Source: Variovorax davisae
GTDB lineage: Bacteria > Pseudomonadota > Gammaproteobacteria > Burkholderiales > Burkholderiaceae_C
DNA: 64,000 bases
Direction of reading: 5' to 3'
Assembly (NCBI RefSeq): GCF_030316845.1
Contig: NZ_JASZYS010000003.1
Coordinates: 248,001-312,000, forward strand
In this document: positions 26,769 through 36,839 of the stretch, in pieces
How the letters are laid out: the number at the start of each line of letters is the position of its first letter
Position numbering within the stretch: position 1 is the stretch's first letter
Notes under the pieces: model-generated
The model's input: the letters and a program-made list of their open reading frames with translations, nothing else
The model's database searches: none
Told to the model about the DNA's origin: nothing
Made by a program: the position numbers and the translations under genes

Positions 26769-27557
26769 ATGTCTTTTGCAGATTCGAAGGGCATCAAGCT
26801 CTACTACGAAGTCCACGGCGAGGGTCGCCCCATCGTTTTCGTGCATGGAGGCGGAGGCAACACCCTCTCGTGGTTCCAGCAGGTTCCGCACTTCGCGAAG
26901 CAATACCGCGTCATCACCGTCGACCTGCGCGGCTTTAAGAATTCGAAGTGCCCGGTTGAGGACGTGCATCCCAAATATTTTCCTGACGACATGCGGGCCA
27001 TCCTCGACGCCGAAGGCATCGACAAAGCCGCGTTCGTCTGTCAGTCGTTAGGCGCGTGGGCAGGCCTGCCGTTGGCGGCTCGCCACCCCGATCGCGTGGC
27101 GAGCCTCGTGCTAACCGGCTCGCCAACGCCCGCCTACTCCGAACAGAACTGGAAGGTGCTCCAGGAGTCCGGCGAGCGCTTCATGAACCGCGCGGGCCGC
27201 GGCGTTGCCACTGGCTTGTTGGCGCCGCACTTCATCGAACAGAACCCGGGCATGAAATTCCTCTATGACCAGATCCGCTTGCTGAATCAACCGTTTAACG
27301 CACGCCGCATGCAGGACGACGACGTCAAGCTGCACCCGCAAGATTTCATAGGCTACGGCGTGCCGACTCTGATGATGGGGGGCGCCCTGGACTTTTTCCT
27401 CACGCCCGACAGCCACCGCCACGTGGCGACGTTGATTCCGGGCGCGGAGCTTTACGACTTTCCGCAGTCCGCACATTCGGCGTATTTCGAAGAGCCCGAG
27501 CACTTCAACCGCGTGGTCAGCGAATTCCTCGCGCGCTGCTACCCGGCCTTCGCCTGA
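26769..27557 (+). CDS. alpha/beta hydrolase
   Basis: A 262-residue soluble hydrolase: KGIKLYYEVHGEGRPIVFV, oxyanion HGGGG, DLRGFKNSKCP, nucleophile CQSLGAWAG (S93), then PTLMMGGALDFFLTPD supplying the acid and FPQSAHSAYFEEPEHF the histidine. Full length for the fold. Related to epoxide-hydrolase/haloperoxidase-like proteins; substrate unknown. An alternative earlier in-frame start would add 25 unlikely residues. Confidence 0.85.
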   Translation: MSFADSKGIKLYYEVHGEGRPIVFVHGGGGNTLSWFQQVPHFAKQYRVITVDLRGFKNSKCPVEDVHPKYFPDDMRAILDAEGIDKAAFVCQSLGAWAGLPLAARHPDRVASLVLTGSPTPAYSEQNWKVLQESGERFMNRAGRGVATGLLAPHFIEQNPGMKFLYDQIRLLNQPFNARRMQDDDVKLHPQDFIGYGVPTLMMGGALDFFLTPDSHRHVATLIPGAELYDFPQSAHSAYFEEPEHFNRVVSEFLARCYPAFA

Positions 27558-27980
27558 AATCCACAAGCTTCACGGAGTTTGCATATGTTGAATCGTTGTG
27601 TTTCGTCATGCGTGTGAGCGCTCTTCCACTGTCGCGCGCTGAGTCCGTCTCCTTTCACGCAGCCCCGTAGCCTGCCAAGCCGATGCGAGAGTTGGTCCCC
27701 GTCGCCGGCCTCGACAACCAGCTCGGACGCTGCCAGCTCCACCGCCGCCACGTAAGTCGCGCGTGCCGGTGCGGACGAGCGATCTGCCATTAGTAAGCCA
27801 TGGGGAGTGCCCCTTTTTTCGCAGCGGCCAATCCGCCACGATTGAGCAGAGTGGGGGACTAATCGCAGCCATCGCAGCGCTTCCCCTTCCTACCCCTCAA
27901 CCTGCCTACGGACTACAGGGCCTGCTAACACGAAGGCTCACGGTGGGCGAACTGCCATGATTACCACGAAGGAGTATCGG
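27558..27980. other. spacer without supported gene
   Basis: Short frames on both strands lack ribosome sites and family resemblance. The 3' end supplies the promoter of the DUF4142 gene. Confidence 0.5.
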
Positions 27981-28508
27981 ATGAAAAAACATGTTCAGTC
28001 CCTGGCCGCAGTGACTATAGTGATTGTCGTGGGGACCTTCTCTCAGTTTTCTGTGGCGGAGGGTAAGTTGGATAGCGCGGATTCGTCCATGCTTAAGGAC
28101 ATCGCCGCGGCCAATATCGCAGAGGTCGAAACCGGTAGGCTGGCAATGGAAAAATCCAAGAACGCCGACATCAAGAAGTTCGCTCAGATGATGGTCGACG
28201 ACCATACGAAGGCACTGAATGAGGTCAAGACCCTGGGCATTTCCAAGGCCATTGACTTGCCGGATAGTCCTGATCTCAAACATAAGGCTGCTATGGTCGA
28301 ATTTAAGACCCTGAAAGGAGACACCTTCGATTCACGCTACGTCAAGCAAGCTGGAGTGGGAGATCATGAATCCACTGAAAAGCTCTTGAAGAAAGTTCAG
28401 GCGGATGCAAATGACGCTGATTTGAAGGCTTTGGCGGGAAAAATGTTGCCAGTAGTGCAAGGTCATCTGAAGCACGCGGAGCAATTGGCCAGGACGGCTG
28501 CTAAGTAA
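27981..28508 (+). CDS. DUF4142 periplasmic protein
   Basis: A 175-residue protein with signal peptide (KKHVQSLAAVTIVIVVGTF to SVA) and a ferritin-like helical DUF4142 domain: LKDIAAANIAEVETGRLAM, KKFAQMMVDDHTKALNEV, then DSRYVKQAGVGDHESTEKL. The H-x-x-A/E patterns are typical of the family. A GGAG precedes ATG by 6 bases, which decides this start over an upstream in-frame ATG. Lower-GC codon use than its neighbours hints at separate origin. Confidence 0.85.
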   Translation: MKKHVQSLAAVTIVIVVGTFSQFSVAEGKLDSADSSMLKDIAAANIAEVETGRLAMEKSKNADIKKFAQMMVDDHTKALNEVKTLGISKAIDLPDSPDLKHKAAMVEFKTLKGDTFDSRYVKQAGVGDHESTEKLLKKVQADANDADLKALAGKMLPVVQGHLKHAEQLARTAAK

Positions 28509-28898
28509 AAACCTGCTGGTCGCTCTGGCGCGGCCGCGGGGGCTCGTTCGGTATGCCTCGTCAAATGCGAGCTTGCGAGCGCCGACTATCATTTAGAGCC
28601 ACGGAGTGGTGAGCATTCTGAAAACTTCGTACGAAGCTCGCGATCCCGGTCGGCAGCCCCGTCGCATCCGGCCAAGGGCATCGGCTGTGAATCCAAGACA
28701 TGCGGCAAGGGCCCGGTGGGGCCGGGCACTCGCACTGGCTTCGGTAGGTGTTGCGAACTGAACGATCCAGGCTATGTTTGGGCGCGTCCCAGTTGTCGTC
28801 CGGGTAGGGCGCCGGGTACGCGCAACGCCAACCAGCGTGCAGATCGTACAAATCGAGCGGCTCGGCCCCATCGCAGCGCCTCAGAACCGGCGACGACC
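28509..28898. other. spacer downstream of asmA with possible integrase-tail trace
   Basis: No gene supported. Bases 28753-28775 read GAACTGAACGATCCAGGC then TATG, close to the integrase tail at 21242-21262. The match is short and could be chance. Confidence 0.4.
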
Positions 28899-30954
28899 TC
28901 ATGGCTTCGCGCCCACCGGGCTGCGGGCGGTCTTCGGCCCGCCCGCCTGGCGCGCCGCACCCGACACTTGGCGCTGGACGTCGCCGCAATTGGTTTCTTC
29001 GCCCGGCCCGGTTTCGATCAGGGGCACGAGGGCGGCCAGCGGGTTGACAGCCGCGAGCCCGAGTGCTGCGCCCAGGCGAGCCGCGAGCGGACCCTTCACG
29101 ACCGAATGCCGGCTGCTTGAAGGAGCCGTGCAGGCGCACCGGTGTGCGCAGCGACAGCAGCCCGAATTCCTTGGGCTTGGGCGCGACGGTCATGTCGAAG
29201 CGCTCGTGTTCGAGATCGAAGCTGCCGCTGCCCAGCACCTGCGTCTGCTCGGTGTCGACGACGAAGAGCGTGGACTTGCCGCGGCCCTTGGCGACGTCGA
29301 AGTTCACGCCGCCGCAACGGATCACGATGTCCTTGTCGCCGCCGGCCAGCAGCGCGAGCACCTTGCCGCCGTTGAGTCCGCTCGCCGCGTCGAGCAGGTT
29401 CGAGATCCTGCCGTTCACCACGGTGGCGGCGATGCGACCGTCGGCCTTCGCGGCCGCGTCCGCGATCGAGTTGCCCGTGCCCTTGAGTCGAAGCGTGGCG
29501 CCGACCCGGCCCGCGCCCTTGGCGATCAGGGCCGAGCTGTCGGGCAACAGCTCGGCGACGCGAATGCGCTGCAGGTCGACCTGCACGTCGGACTTGATCG
29601 TCGGCTCGCGCGCATCGAGGGCGACCTTGGCCGCCAGCGTGCCGCCGGCGAAACCGAAGTCGAGCGGGTCCACCCTGAGCTGCGCATCGCGCAGCCGCAG
29701 CGAGGCCTTGAGGCTCTCCAGGGGCAGCGCGTCGGGCACCACGAGCTTGGTGGCGACCAGGTCGACCTCGGCATCGATCTTCTGCAGCCGGCTGCCATCG
29801 AAGCTGCCAGCGGGCAGCACATGGTTCGGGTCGTCCGCTTTCTCCTTGGCCTTGGCGGCCGGCCGGTTGCTCGTCTCGGCCTGGGAGGCCTTCGGCTTGC
29901 CGCCGCTTTCCTTGGTCTGCACCCCGACCAGCGGACCCAGGTCGGCCATGTCGAGCAGCTTGCTGTGGAGGTCGGCCGTCAGCAGCGGACGCGGCTTTCG
30001 ATCGACGTAGGCGCCCTTGCCGGTCACGTCGGTCGAGCCGATCTTGCCGGCGAGATCGTCCATCGTGTAGCGATTGCCCTTGAGCACGAGGTGGCCCTGC
30101 AGCCGGTACGGCGGCGAGGCCGGCAGGGGCAGCAGCAGGAACGGATAGAGGTTGGCGAGGGTCTGGCCTTCGATGCGGAGCTTGACGTCGATGCCCGAGA
30201 TGTTCGCGGCATCGGCGATCGTGCCGTCGACCGCCACCCGTGTGGTGCCGGCATCGAGCCGGCCCTGCAGCGGGAACGGAACGCCCGATTCCTGAAAGCT
30301 CAGCACGTCGCCCGTGAGTGCCTGGCCCGAAAACTTCGCCTTGTGGTAGCTGCCCTTGAAGTCGTACTGGGTGGTGGAGCGGCTGTTGTCCGGCTTGGCG
30401 TCGGCGTCCTTGGATTTCTGCTGCGCCGCCGGGTCGAAGGTCGTGCCCTGGATGTCCAGGTCGAAGGGCTCGCCATGGTCGATGTAGCGCAGCCGGCCGT
30501 GGTCGACCGAGAGCGTGCTGATGCGCAGCTTGCTGGGCGAGGTATCGGAGGGGTCGGAGAGGATCCAGTTCTTCCGGTTGTCCGGCAGCCGCTCGAAGAC
30601 CAGGTTGGGCCGCGTGAGCGCGACCCTCGGCACCAGGATCTTCTCGGGCAGGTCGCGCAGCGAGACCGAAAATTCGACCATCTCGACCTGGGCCATGGCG
30701 GGCTCGTCCTTCGACCACGCGGCGTTGCCGAAATAGACATCGCGCATCCGTATCGTGGGCGTCAAGCCGAGCCTGACGTGCAGGTCCGAAGTGCGGAATT
30801 CGCGCTCGGTCTTCTTCGAGATGTAGCGTTCGAGCGGTGGGCGCACCCAGTTCCAGTCGAACAGCAGCACGAACGCGACGAGCAGCGCAACGAGCGCCGC
30901 CAGGGTGGCCCAGACCGGATGGCGGCGCAGCAGGTTGGGGCTGGGCGAGGGCAT
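28899..30954 (-). CDS. AsmA-family protein, frameshifted near its C-terminus
   Basis: Starts with one membrane helix (WATLAALVALLVAFVLLFD) followed by the AsmA N-terminal pattern RPPLERYISKKTEREF and a long beta-rich periplasmic region (FDLDIQGTTFDPAAQ; LRIEGQTLANLYPFLLLP; AAATVVNGRISNLLDAASG-like end). AsmA-like proteins bridge inner and outer membranes and affect lipid transport. One extra base near 29091 shifts the frame in GREG|PLAARLGAALG; the original ends at 28899, while the shifted frame runs on to 28561. Roughly 620 of 685 residues are intact, so partial function is possible. Confidence 0.85.
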
Positions 30955-31109
30955 GGGAATTCAATGCGAGTACACGAACGAAGGCCATCATTGCCAAGCG
31001 CGTTGGAACCGGGCGTCGGACGACAACCCTTTGCGGCGCAGCGGGCTCCTGTCAGACCGCCCATCCCAACAGTGCCCCAACATCGGACGGCCTAAAACAC
31101 TCCTAAGAT

Positions 31110-31759
31110 TTCACGCCCCTGGAGTATCGTCCTCCCGGCCGAGTGGCGGTGCAGGGCCATGACATCGGATCATGCCTTGCGGGTCATGAGGCCTTCGCTG
31201 CGCGCCGATTCTCGCGCCGCACGCCCGCTGGAACTTCTTCGTATATTGGCGATTGAAATCGCGCAGATGGCTCCCAGTGCCGACGCACCGAACGCAGCCC
31301 TGCCGCCTCCCTTCGAGCGACGCCTTCACGGCGTCGGGCGTCAGGCCCATCGCGCCACGGGAAAAAGCCCCGAGCGCTTCGCTTGCAACCCTGGAACCTC
31401 CCACAGTGCCTCGGCGCGCTCTCGCGCAGCCTGGAAAGTCATGCGGTCGAAGGCCTCCGATGCTCCTCCTGCTGCGCCGCAGCGGCCTCGGATCGAGGCT
31501 TGATCGATCCAGTCGCCCATTTGCAGAGGTACCGCGCCATTGCGCTGCTGGCGGCTGCAGCGCGTGGTGCTGGCAAGATGGCAGTAGGTCTTCCGTCGCG
31601 AGTGGCACCTTCGGCCAGGATCGGCCACGTGTCGCCGTCGAGCTCGATGCGAGTCATGCAGCTTCCCGGGTGATTTTGGCGATAGCGCTGCTCAGAACCG
31701 CGAATTGCACGGGAACTTCCAGCCGAGTGTGGGCCAGCCCCAGACTTCCCGCCCCTTCG
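31110..31759 (-). other. degenerate coding remnants, minus strand
   Basis: Coding character moves between frames: MTRIELDGDTWPILAEGAT with an open frame 31657-31439, then FQAARERAEALWEVPGLQA and GLTPDAVKASLEGRRQGC further along. It looks like one or two decayed genes in series with those at 31760-32320. No family recognised. Confidence 0.35.
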
Positions 31760-31924
31760 TCACCCAGACGTGTAGTCCGGCGCGCGGTTGCTCGGCATGA
31801 TGTCGCGCGGATCGGCGCTCAGCATTGCGAAAAACTGCTCCTTGGAAATCGCCTCCATGCCCTCGGGCATCGCCGGCCCCCGCGTCTGCGCGTTCATCGC
31901 ACCGCCTTGCTCTGCGTTCGCCAT
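31760..31924 (-). CDS. 54-aa hypothetical protein
   Basis: Starts MANAEQGGAMNAQ and continues MEAISKEQFFAMLSADPRD then IMPSNRAPDYTSG. A compact helix followed by a polar tail. It lies 33 bases downstream of the broken gene at 31957-32320 on the same strand. No family recognised. Confidence 0.35.
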   Translation of the reverse strand: MANAEQGGAMNAQTRGPAMPEGMEAISKEQFFAMLSADPRDIMPSNRAPDYTSG

Positions 31925-31956
31925 CGAGGCATCTACCGTCCGCAGGGTGCCCCCGT

Positions 31957-32320
31957 TCAACGGGTGGTCTGGGTCAGCAGCGGGAACATGAAAGCCAAGG
32001 CCGAGCCGGCGACCATGGCCTGATGCTGGGCCTCTGTCACGCCCCCTCCCCACATTGAGGCGGTCGACCAGAATCCGCGCCTCGGCCAGTTCCATCGCCT
32101 GCCCGTCAAAGCCGGTCACGTAGTAGCCGCGCTCCCCTGCCTTGATCAAAACGATTCGGCGCCTGGTTCGTTGCTCGGCACCAGCGCATAGCAAAGCAGC
32201 GGGAGTTTCGACAGCTTTCTTGCCCCCGCCCCCCCCGCTGCTCTGGTGAGCCTCGGGAGGTGCGGAAGGAACGGCCGCGGTGAAAAGAGTGTTGGTGATT
32301 CGTGTGGTCGCTCCGCTCAT
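31957..32320 (-). pseudogene. hypothetical protein, frameshifted
   Basis: Starts SGATTRITNTLFTAAVPSA, has a Gly-rich linker, then RRIVLIKAGERGYYVTGFD and MELAEARILVDRLNVG. Near 32050 the frame shifts and continues TEAQHQAMVAGSALAFMF to PLLTQTTR. The 'YVTGFDGQ' and 'EAQ..AM.AGSA.AF' parts look like one small soluble protein of about 120 residues; family unknown. Confidence 0.4.
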
Positions 32321-32823
32321 GACTGGCCTTCTGGTGTGGGTTGAAAAAATCTGCTCTTCGGAGCCGCCTCGACGCATGGCCAGCGACAGTCAAGCGCTGT
32401 AGGAAGGAGCGGAGCGGAAGCCGCAGCCCGAGAGCGAAGCGAAGGGACCGGGTGAGGACGAGGACGAGCGCACGCGCAGGGATGCCGCTATGCGTCGGAG
32501 AGAGGCGGAGCGAAGGGCAGATCAGCCACACCGCCGTGACAGTGAAGCCGAGAGGGTTCGCGATGGCGTCAGTGACCATCTGGAGCGAAACGACCCCACC
32601 GACGCCGGCGCCGGCGTCGGAGGAGCAGGTGTTGGTCTTCGGCGGCCCTGCTGGGTCGCGTGCTTCAGGGATTGGTGCCCGCAGGGGTGACGAACTCGAT
32701 GCGCCGCACCGAAAGCCCGACCGGCAACAGAAGAGGGGCACGGGCCGTCGAATGCCGCGGCCAAGCCCGTGAAGGTCGAAGCTCACGTCCTCGAGCAACA
32801 GCGCCAACTCGCTGTCGAAAACC
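32321..32823. other. spacer without supported gene
   Basis: Arginine/proline-rich frames on both strands show no family resemblance or ribosome sites. Confidence 0.45.
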
Positions 32824-33021
32824 TCACGGCTTTTTCGTCAGGGTCTTGCCCGCGTCTTTGGCAGCTTCCTTCACATCGCCAACTTTCTTTTGGACCGACC
32901 CAGCGGCCTTGTCGGCCGCTCCTTCGGCTTCCATCTTGTCGCTGCCAACGACCTTGCCGACTGTCTCCTTGACGCTGCCCTTGGCCTTCTCTGCAGTACC
33001 CTTGACTTGGTCTTTGTTCAT
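32824..33021 (-). CDS. CsbD family stress protein
   Basis: A 65-residue Lys/Ala/Glu-rich protein: MNKDQVKGTAEKAKGSVKE, VGKVVGSDKMEAEGAADK, AGSVQKKVGDVKEAAKDAG. This is the full CsbD-like fold with the typical start NKDQ.KG. CsbD is a sigma-B-controlled general-stress protein in Bacillus; role unknown here. Start is the ATG at 33021, shorter than the open frame. Confidence 0.88.
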   Translation of the reverse strand: MNKDQVKGTAEKAKGSVKETVGKVVGSDKMEAEGAADKAAGSVQKKVGDVKEAAKDAGKTLTKKP

Positions 33022-33370
33022 GCTGATCCTAGGTTGCGTGGCGGATTGCCACTCTAGCAATTTGCGCTTGCCAAACAGCGCATTTGTGGGACGCTTTCTC
33101 AATCTGAGGCGTCCTTCGGCCTACGGTTGCACACCGATTCTGTGGATAAGGTGAGCATATTTCTCCTTGGCCGATGCATTGATCTGGTCGGGGTCGGCGT
33201 TTGAGCCCTTTTGCAGTGGCCTGCTCAAATAAAAGGCAACCGCTGCCGAGGCAAGGTTAGTCTCCCGCGATGGGTTGCTTGTGGCTACATTGCCTTGCTC
33301 CTTTTACTCATCACTCGCGAAATTGATGGGCTGGGATGGCTTCCGCGTAACTACCCATTCAGGAAACACC
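33022..33370. other. left edge of stress block copy B
   Basis: No gene. From 33117 the sequence matches 6812 onward, beginning inside the integrase-tail sequence (CCTACGGTTGCACACCGATT). Upstream of 33114 the two copies are unrelated. Confidence 0.7.
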
Positions 33371-33600
33371 ATGCAGGCGAATGTCGAACTGAGAAAGCTG
33401 AAGTCGGCGGAGGTCCGGTCGCGGATCGAACCCCGAGCTCAAAGAAAAACCTGTCGAAGTGCTCACTAGCCTGGGTCTGGACCTGAGCGATGCGATCCGA
33501 CTGTTCCCGCAAAGTGGTGGATGAGAAGGGCTTGCCCTTCCTGGCACCACGACGCAGCGAAACCCGAATATCTGTTCGATGCGCTCGAAAGCCCGGGGAC
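33371..33600 (+). pseudogene. RelB/DinJ-type antitoxin, frameshifted
   Basis: Starts MQANVELRKLKSAEVRSRI; after one extra C near 33432 the frame continues LKEKPVEVLTSLGLDLSDAI, then after another change VVDEKGLPFLAPR. This is the ribbon-helix-helix DinJ/RelB pattern 'EVL..LGL..SDAIR.FL..V....GLPF'. No RelE-type toxin follows. This gene is missing from copy A. Confidence 0.75.
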
Positions 33601-33930
33601 ACCGCCTTCCGCGAGCTTTAAGAGGGGGCGTCGGTTCGATAGCACCGGCCGAAGCCCCCCGCGGCCCCGCCAAGTGAGGCCTGGGGATCGATTCCCCAAA
33701 AAGAGATCCGCGGTAGATGTGCTCGCCGCGGCTTTGCTTCCATTGGTCTTCGAAATGAAGGGCGTCGCCGTCATTTTTCGCAAGGTACAGGGCTCTTGCT
33801 CTCACTTGCGCATGCGGCACTTAAAAGCGTCAGCGCAGTGGGTCGCTGCCTACAGCTTTGCAGGCGGGGCTCCGATTGCGGCCTGAATCTCTGGCGAGAA
33901 TCTGATTTTTTTAAATATCAGGAGACAAAC
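33601..33930. other. spacer with remnant of 17M-like stress gene, minus strand
   Basis: On the minus strand 33713-33790 encodes AKNDGDALHFEDQWKQSRG and EHIYR, the last residues of the gene intact up to a frameshift at 7165-7703 in copy A; everything upstream of it is deleted. The remainder leads into the MXKDX gene. Confidence 0.65.
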
Positions 33931-34206
33931 ATGAAACTTTTTACGACAGCCCTTTTGGGCCTAGGCATGGGGCTGGCTATCGGCAGCGCCTTCGCCCAAG
34001 ACGCGATGAAAAAGGACGGCTCAACCAGCGGTACGACCATAGTCATGACCATGCAGCAGTGCAAGGAGCACATGGCCATGTCGCCGGCCGGCGCGAAAAC
34101 GAACGATGTTCAGATGAAGAAGGACGCCATGTGCGCCGACCTCATGAAAAAGGATGGCGCTTCCATGACGAAGAGCGGCACAGCTGGCGAGCCCATGAAG
34201 AAATAA
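33931..34206 (+). CDS. pentapeptide MXKDX-repeat protein (copy B)
   Basis: A 91-residue secreted protein, paralogue of 7895-8170. Signal peptide KLFTTALLGLGMGLAIGSA (cleavage after AFA), mature part with AMKKDGST, QMKKDAM and LMKKDGASM. GGAG 9 bases before ATG. The signal peptides differ more than the mature parts, which are almost identical. Confidence 0.8.
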   Translation: MKLFTTALLGLGMGLAIGSAFAQDAMKKDGSTSGTTIVMTMQQCKEHMAMSPAGAKTNDVQMKKDAMCADLMKKDGASMTKSGTAGEPMKK

Positions 34207-34230
34207 GGCGAGACTTCAGGGCGGGGCTGC

Positions 34231-34545
34231 CTATTGAAGCGCTTGGCGGACACGATCGGCGGCCGATCGCAGCCGCTGCGCCCAGTTGCCATTCGATTGA
34301 CTGCTCCCCCTTTCCTCGTCCGGATAGCGGCTGGATTCGAGTTCCTGCCTGCCCTTGTCGGTCACGGCCAGCACTTGAGCGGTGTGTTCAGGTCCAGCTA
34401 GCGAGTCGGGGCCGGTCCGAGCGGGCACAAATGCAATCACCAAGCCGGCGGCGCGAAGAAGCCTGATCTGGTCGATTTCGTCAGGCGACCGGAAAGACTT
34501 CGGCAGCGGTGAAGACGCAATCTCTCTCAAAAGGTCGATGGCCAT
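34231..34545 (-). CDS. 104-aa hypothetical protein (copy B)
   Basis: Paralogue of 8199-8513: same start MAIDLLREIASSPLPKSF and TDKGRQELESSRYPDEE end region. Open over its full length despite many substitutions; converges on the MXKDX gene as in copy A. Confidence 0.65.
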   Translation of the reverse strand: MAIDLLREIASSPLPKSFRSPDEIDQIRLLRAAGLVIAFVPARTGPDSLAGPEHTAQVLAVTDKGRQELESSRYPDEERGSSQSNGNWAQRLRSAADRVRQALQ

Positions 34546-35049
34546 TTCAACTCCCTGCAGGAATGACAGAGGGAAAAATAGAGGAACGGACCGCCGGCAT
34601 CGAGGAAACCAACTAGGATGATGGCGCTGAAGCATCCTCTACCAGCGCCCGCAGACCGGTTCTTTGCAGGCTACGCCACCCGCATGAACCGTGCATGACT
34701 TCGCACGCGTTTCCAGGGGAAAGGGGCGGATTTATCTCAAAGGAGGCCCCTGCTGGGGGGGTAAGTAACGGTCGTAGCAACACGTGATCGACGGGCGACT
34801 GTCGTAACCGTTACGACGTGAAAGGTTTGCTCCCATATTCGCGCGCCGCCCCACATCCGACATCCGGTGTGAGACGCAAGTCGTTGATCTAGGTTGACCT
34901 GCACGGCCCCGCCGACCGCCCTCGCGCGCGAATGGCACCGAGTCGTGCCTCTCAGTGAGCAGCAAATCCCCACAAATGCTCACACTGTTGGCGCGAGGTC
35001 CTTCGCCAGGCGACAACCCAATGCGTGTGCAAACCAACAGAATCCAGAG
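34546..35049. other. gene-less spacer (copy B)
   Basis: Counterpart of 8514-9009 with local insertions (a G-rich segment near 34741-34762). No gene supported. Confidence 0.5.
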
Positions 35050-35268
35050 ATGACTGAAGTAACGGCGCTGAAAATCTTGCGGGACGCTCGGAATGAGGTG
35101 GTCAAGACCGGGATGAGCGTCACCGTGGCAGGCTACAGCGTGAACGTGCTGATGATGCCCAAGCTGGCAGGCTCCGGCCAAGGAGCGAGCTTCCTCGTTC
35201 ATGGCGGCGAAGTATTACTGGCTGCTGCCGTTGCAGCCATTGCAGAGTCGCAAAACCACGTCGCCTAG
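35050..35268 (+). CDS. 72-aa MTE-start hypothetical protein (copy B)
   Basis: Residues: TEVTALKILRDARNEVVKT, GYSVNVLMMPKLAGSGQGA, LVHGGEVLLAAAVAAIAES, stop TAG. An alpha/beta small protein with a start in the same position as copy A. It ends 10 bases before the start region of the MFS gene, so they are probably co-transcribed. In copy A its stop is lost. Confidence 0.6.
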   Translation: MTEVTALKILRDARNEVVKTGMSVTVAGYSVNVLMMPKLAGSGQGASFLVHGGEVLLAAAVAAIAESQNHVA

Positions 35269-35278
35269 CCGACACCGA

Positions 35279-36770
35279 ATGCTCTCGCTCCGCCCTCAAC
35301 ATTCCGTCTCGCCCGAAGAGTTGGAGGCCGGCAAGCGCTCGCTGGTCTGGGACGCGGGCTGGGGTAGCGTCACACGCGGCTTTGTCCGGCGGCGTTGTGC
35401 TCGTTGCGTTCGCACTCAGCTTGGGTGCTGGCCCGCTGACGATCGGTTTGCTCGCCGCCATACCCTTTGCGGTGCAAGCAGCGCAGCTTCCCACCATCTT
35501 CTTGGTGGAGCGGCTGCGGCAACGCAAGAAGATCAGTGTGACGGCGCCCACCACGGCTCGCATCATCATCTTCTTCCTTGCGTTTTTGCCGTTCGCTCCG
35601 CAAGGTGTGCGGTTGCCCTTGCTCGTCGTTTCTCAGCTGTTGATCGGGTTGCTGGGTGCTGTCGTTGCCTGCGCCGTCAACTCTTGGTTTCACCAGCTAT
35701 TGCCCGTGGCGAGTCTGGGGAAGTTCTTCGGGCGGCGCCTACTGGCAGCCAGCTTGATGGCCTGCGCCAGCACTTTGGTGGCGGGCTTCCTGGTGGACCA
35801 TCCTCCATTCCAGGTAAGCAACTACGCCTTCGCGATGGCATTTGCTGGTGCGGGCATCGCGGGAATGATCAGCACGCTCTTCCTAGCGCGCACGCCTGAG
35901 CCGGTGATGCATTCAGGGGCGCGAAAGATCCCGCTGCGAAAAATGCTGGACGAGCCGCTGCGGGACCCAAACTTCCGTAGCCTTCTGTTCGTCCTTGGGA
36001 GTTGGAACTTGGCGAGCAACCTGGTCGCGCCTTTCATCACCGTCTATCTGCTGCAGCAGCTAGGCTACAGCCTGAGCACAGTCACCGCCCTATGGGTCAC
36101 AAGCCAACTGGCTAACGCGGCCGCGCTTTTCCTCTGGGGCGAGCTCTCCGATCGACTTTCGAACAAGGCCATCTTGGCGGTGGCGTTGCCGGCGTACTTT
36201 GTAGGTACCCTCGGCCTCGTATTCGCCGATCTTGGTCATTCCGCTCGTTTCGAACTGTTCCTGCTGTACCTGCTGCACGTCGTGATGGGCTTCGCCTCTG
36301 GTGGAATTGGTCTCGCCACAGGGAACCTCGGGCTCAAGTTGGCGCCGCAGCACCGAGGGACGTCCTACTTGGCTGTGATCGGCTTGGTGGCCGCAGTTGC
36401 CGGGGGCATCGCACCCATCGCCGGTGGCGCGATCGCACAGTATTTCACCTACAGCGAACTCACGGTCGTGATGCGCTGGCTGTCACCGGCGCGCACAAAC
36501 GAAGTGGCGCTGCTGAGCTTTGCGCATTGGGAGTTCTTGTTCGCCCTGTCTGCCGTGATGGGCATGTACGTCATGCACGCACTTTCCCGCGTCCGTGAAG
36601 GCGACGAGATCAGCGAGCGGGTGGTGGTCCAGGAGCTTGCGCTGGAGGCGCTGCGCACGGTCAATCACCTCTCGTCGCTGGGAGGCGTACTGGGCGGGGT
36701 ATTCTCGTTCGCCAGGATTTCCAAATGGCGACGGGACAGTCGACGCGGCGGCCCAAGTCGGCAGGCATGA
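35279..36770 (+). pseudogene. MFS transporter with N-terminal frameshift (copy B)
   Basis: Major facilitator protein with about twelve membrane segments (GPLTIGLLAAIPFAVQAAQ; TTARIIIFFLAFLPF; LLVVSQLLIGLLGAVVAC; HVVMGFASGGIGLATGNLG; GLVAAVAGGIAPIAGGAIA). The normal start (SPEELEAGKRSLVWDAGWG) is in a different frame from 35382 onward; an indel near 35372 separates them. Translation from 35382 would still give 462 residues with all helices but the first few residues. The substrate is unknown. Copy A retains only scrambled pieces. Confidence 0.8.
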
Positions 36771-36839
36771 GGACTGCGATGGTTGCTCCCGGACGCCGTG
36801 GACTGCGCCAACGCGATCGGCCATCTGTGTGTGCTAATT

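Noticed and set aside
27539..27790. 83-codon minus-strand frame
   Set aside because: No ribosome site and overlaps the end of the alpha/beta hydrolase; coding character is weak.
29096..30997. A 633-codon minus-strand frame overlapping AsmA
   Set aside because: Alternate frame of the AsmA gene, with low-complexity RRR/GQP composition.
28774..31095. A 773-codon open frame on the plus strand
   Set aside because: It is exactly antisense to the AsmA gene, whose codon bias produces it; the translation is arginine/glutamine-rich without any domain, while the minus strand shows a membrane helix and AsmA pattern.
32106..32807. 233-codon minus-strand frame
   Set aside because: Runs through the true N-terminus of the 32320 gene in a wrong frame; no domain.
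33114..33265. Candidate tRNA or attachment site at the block edge
   Set aside because: No cloverleaf can be drawn; the conserved sequence is explained by the integrase tail.
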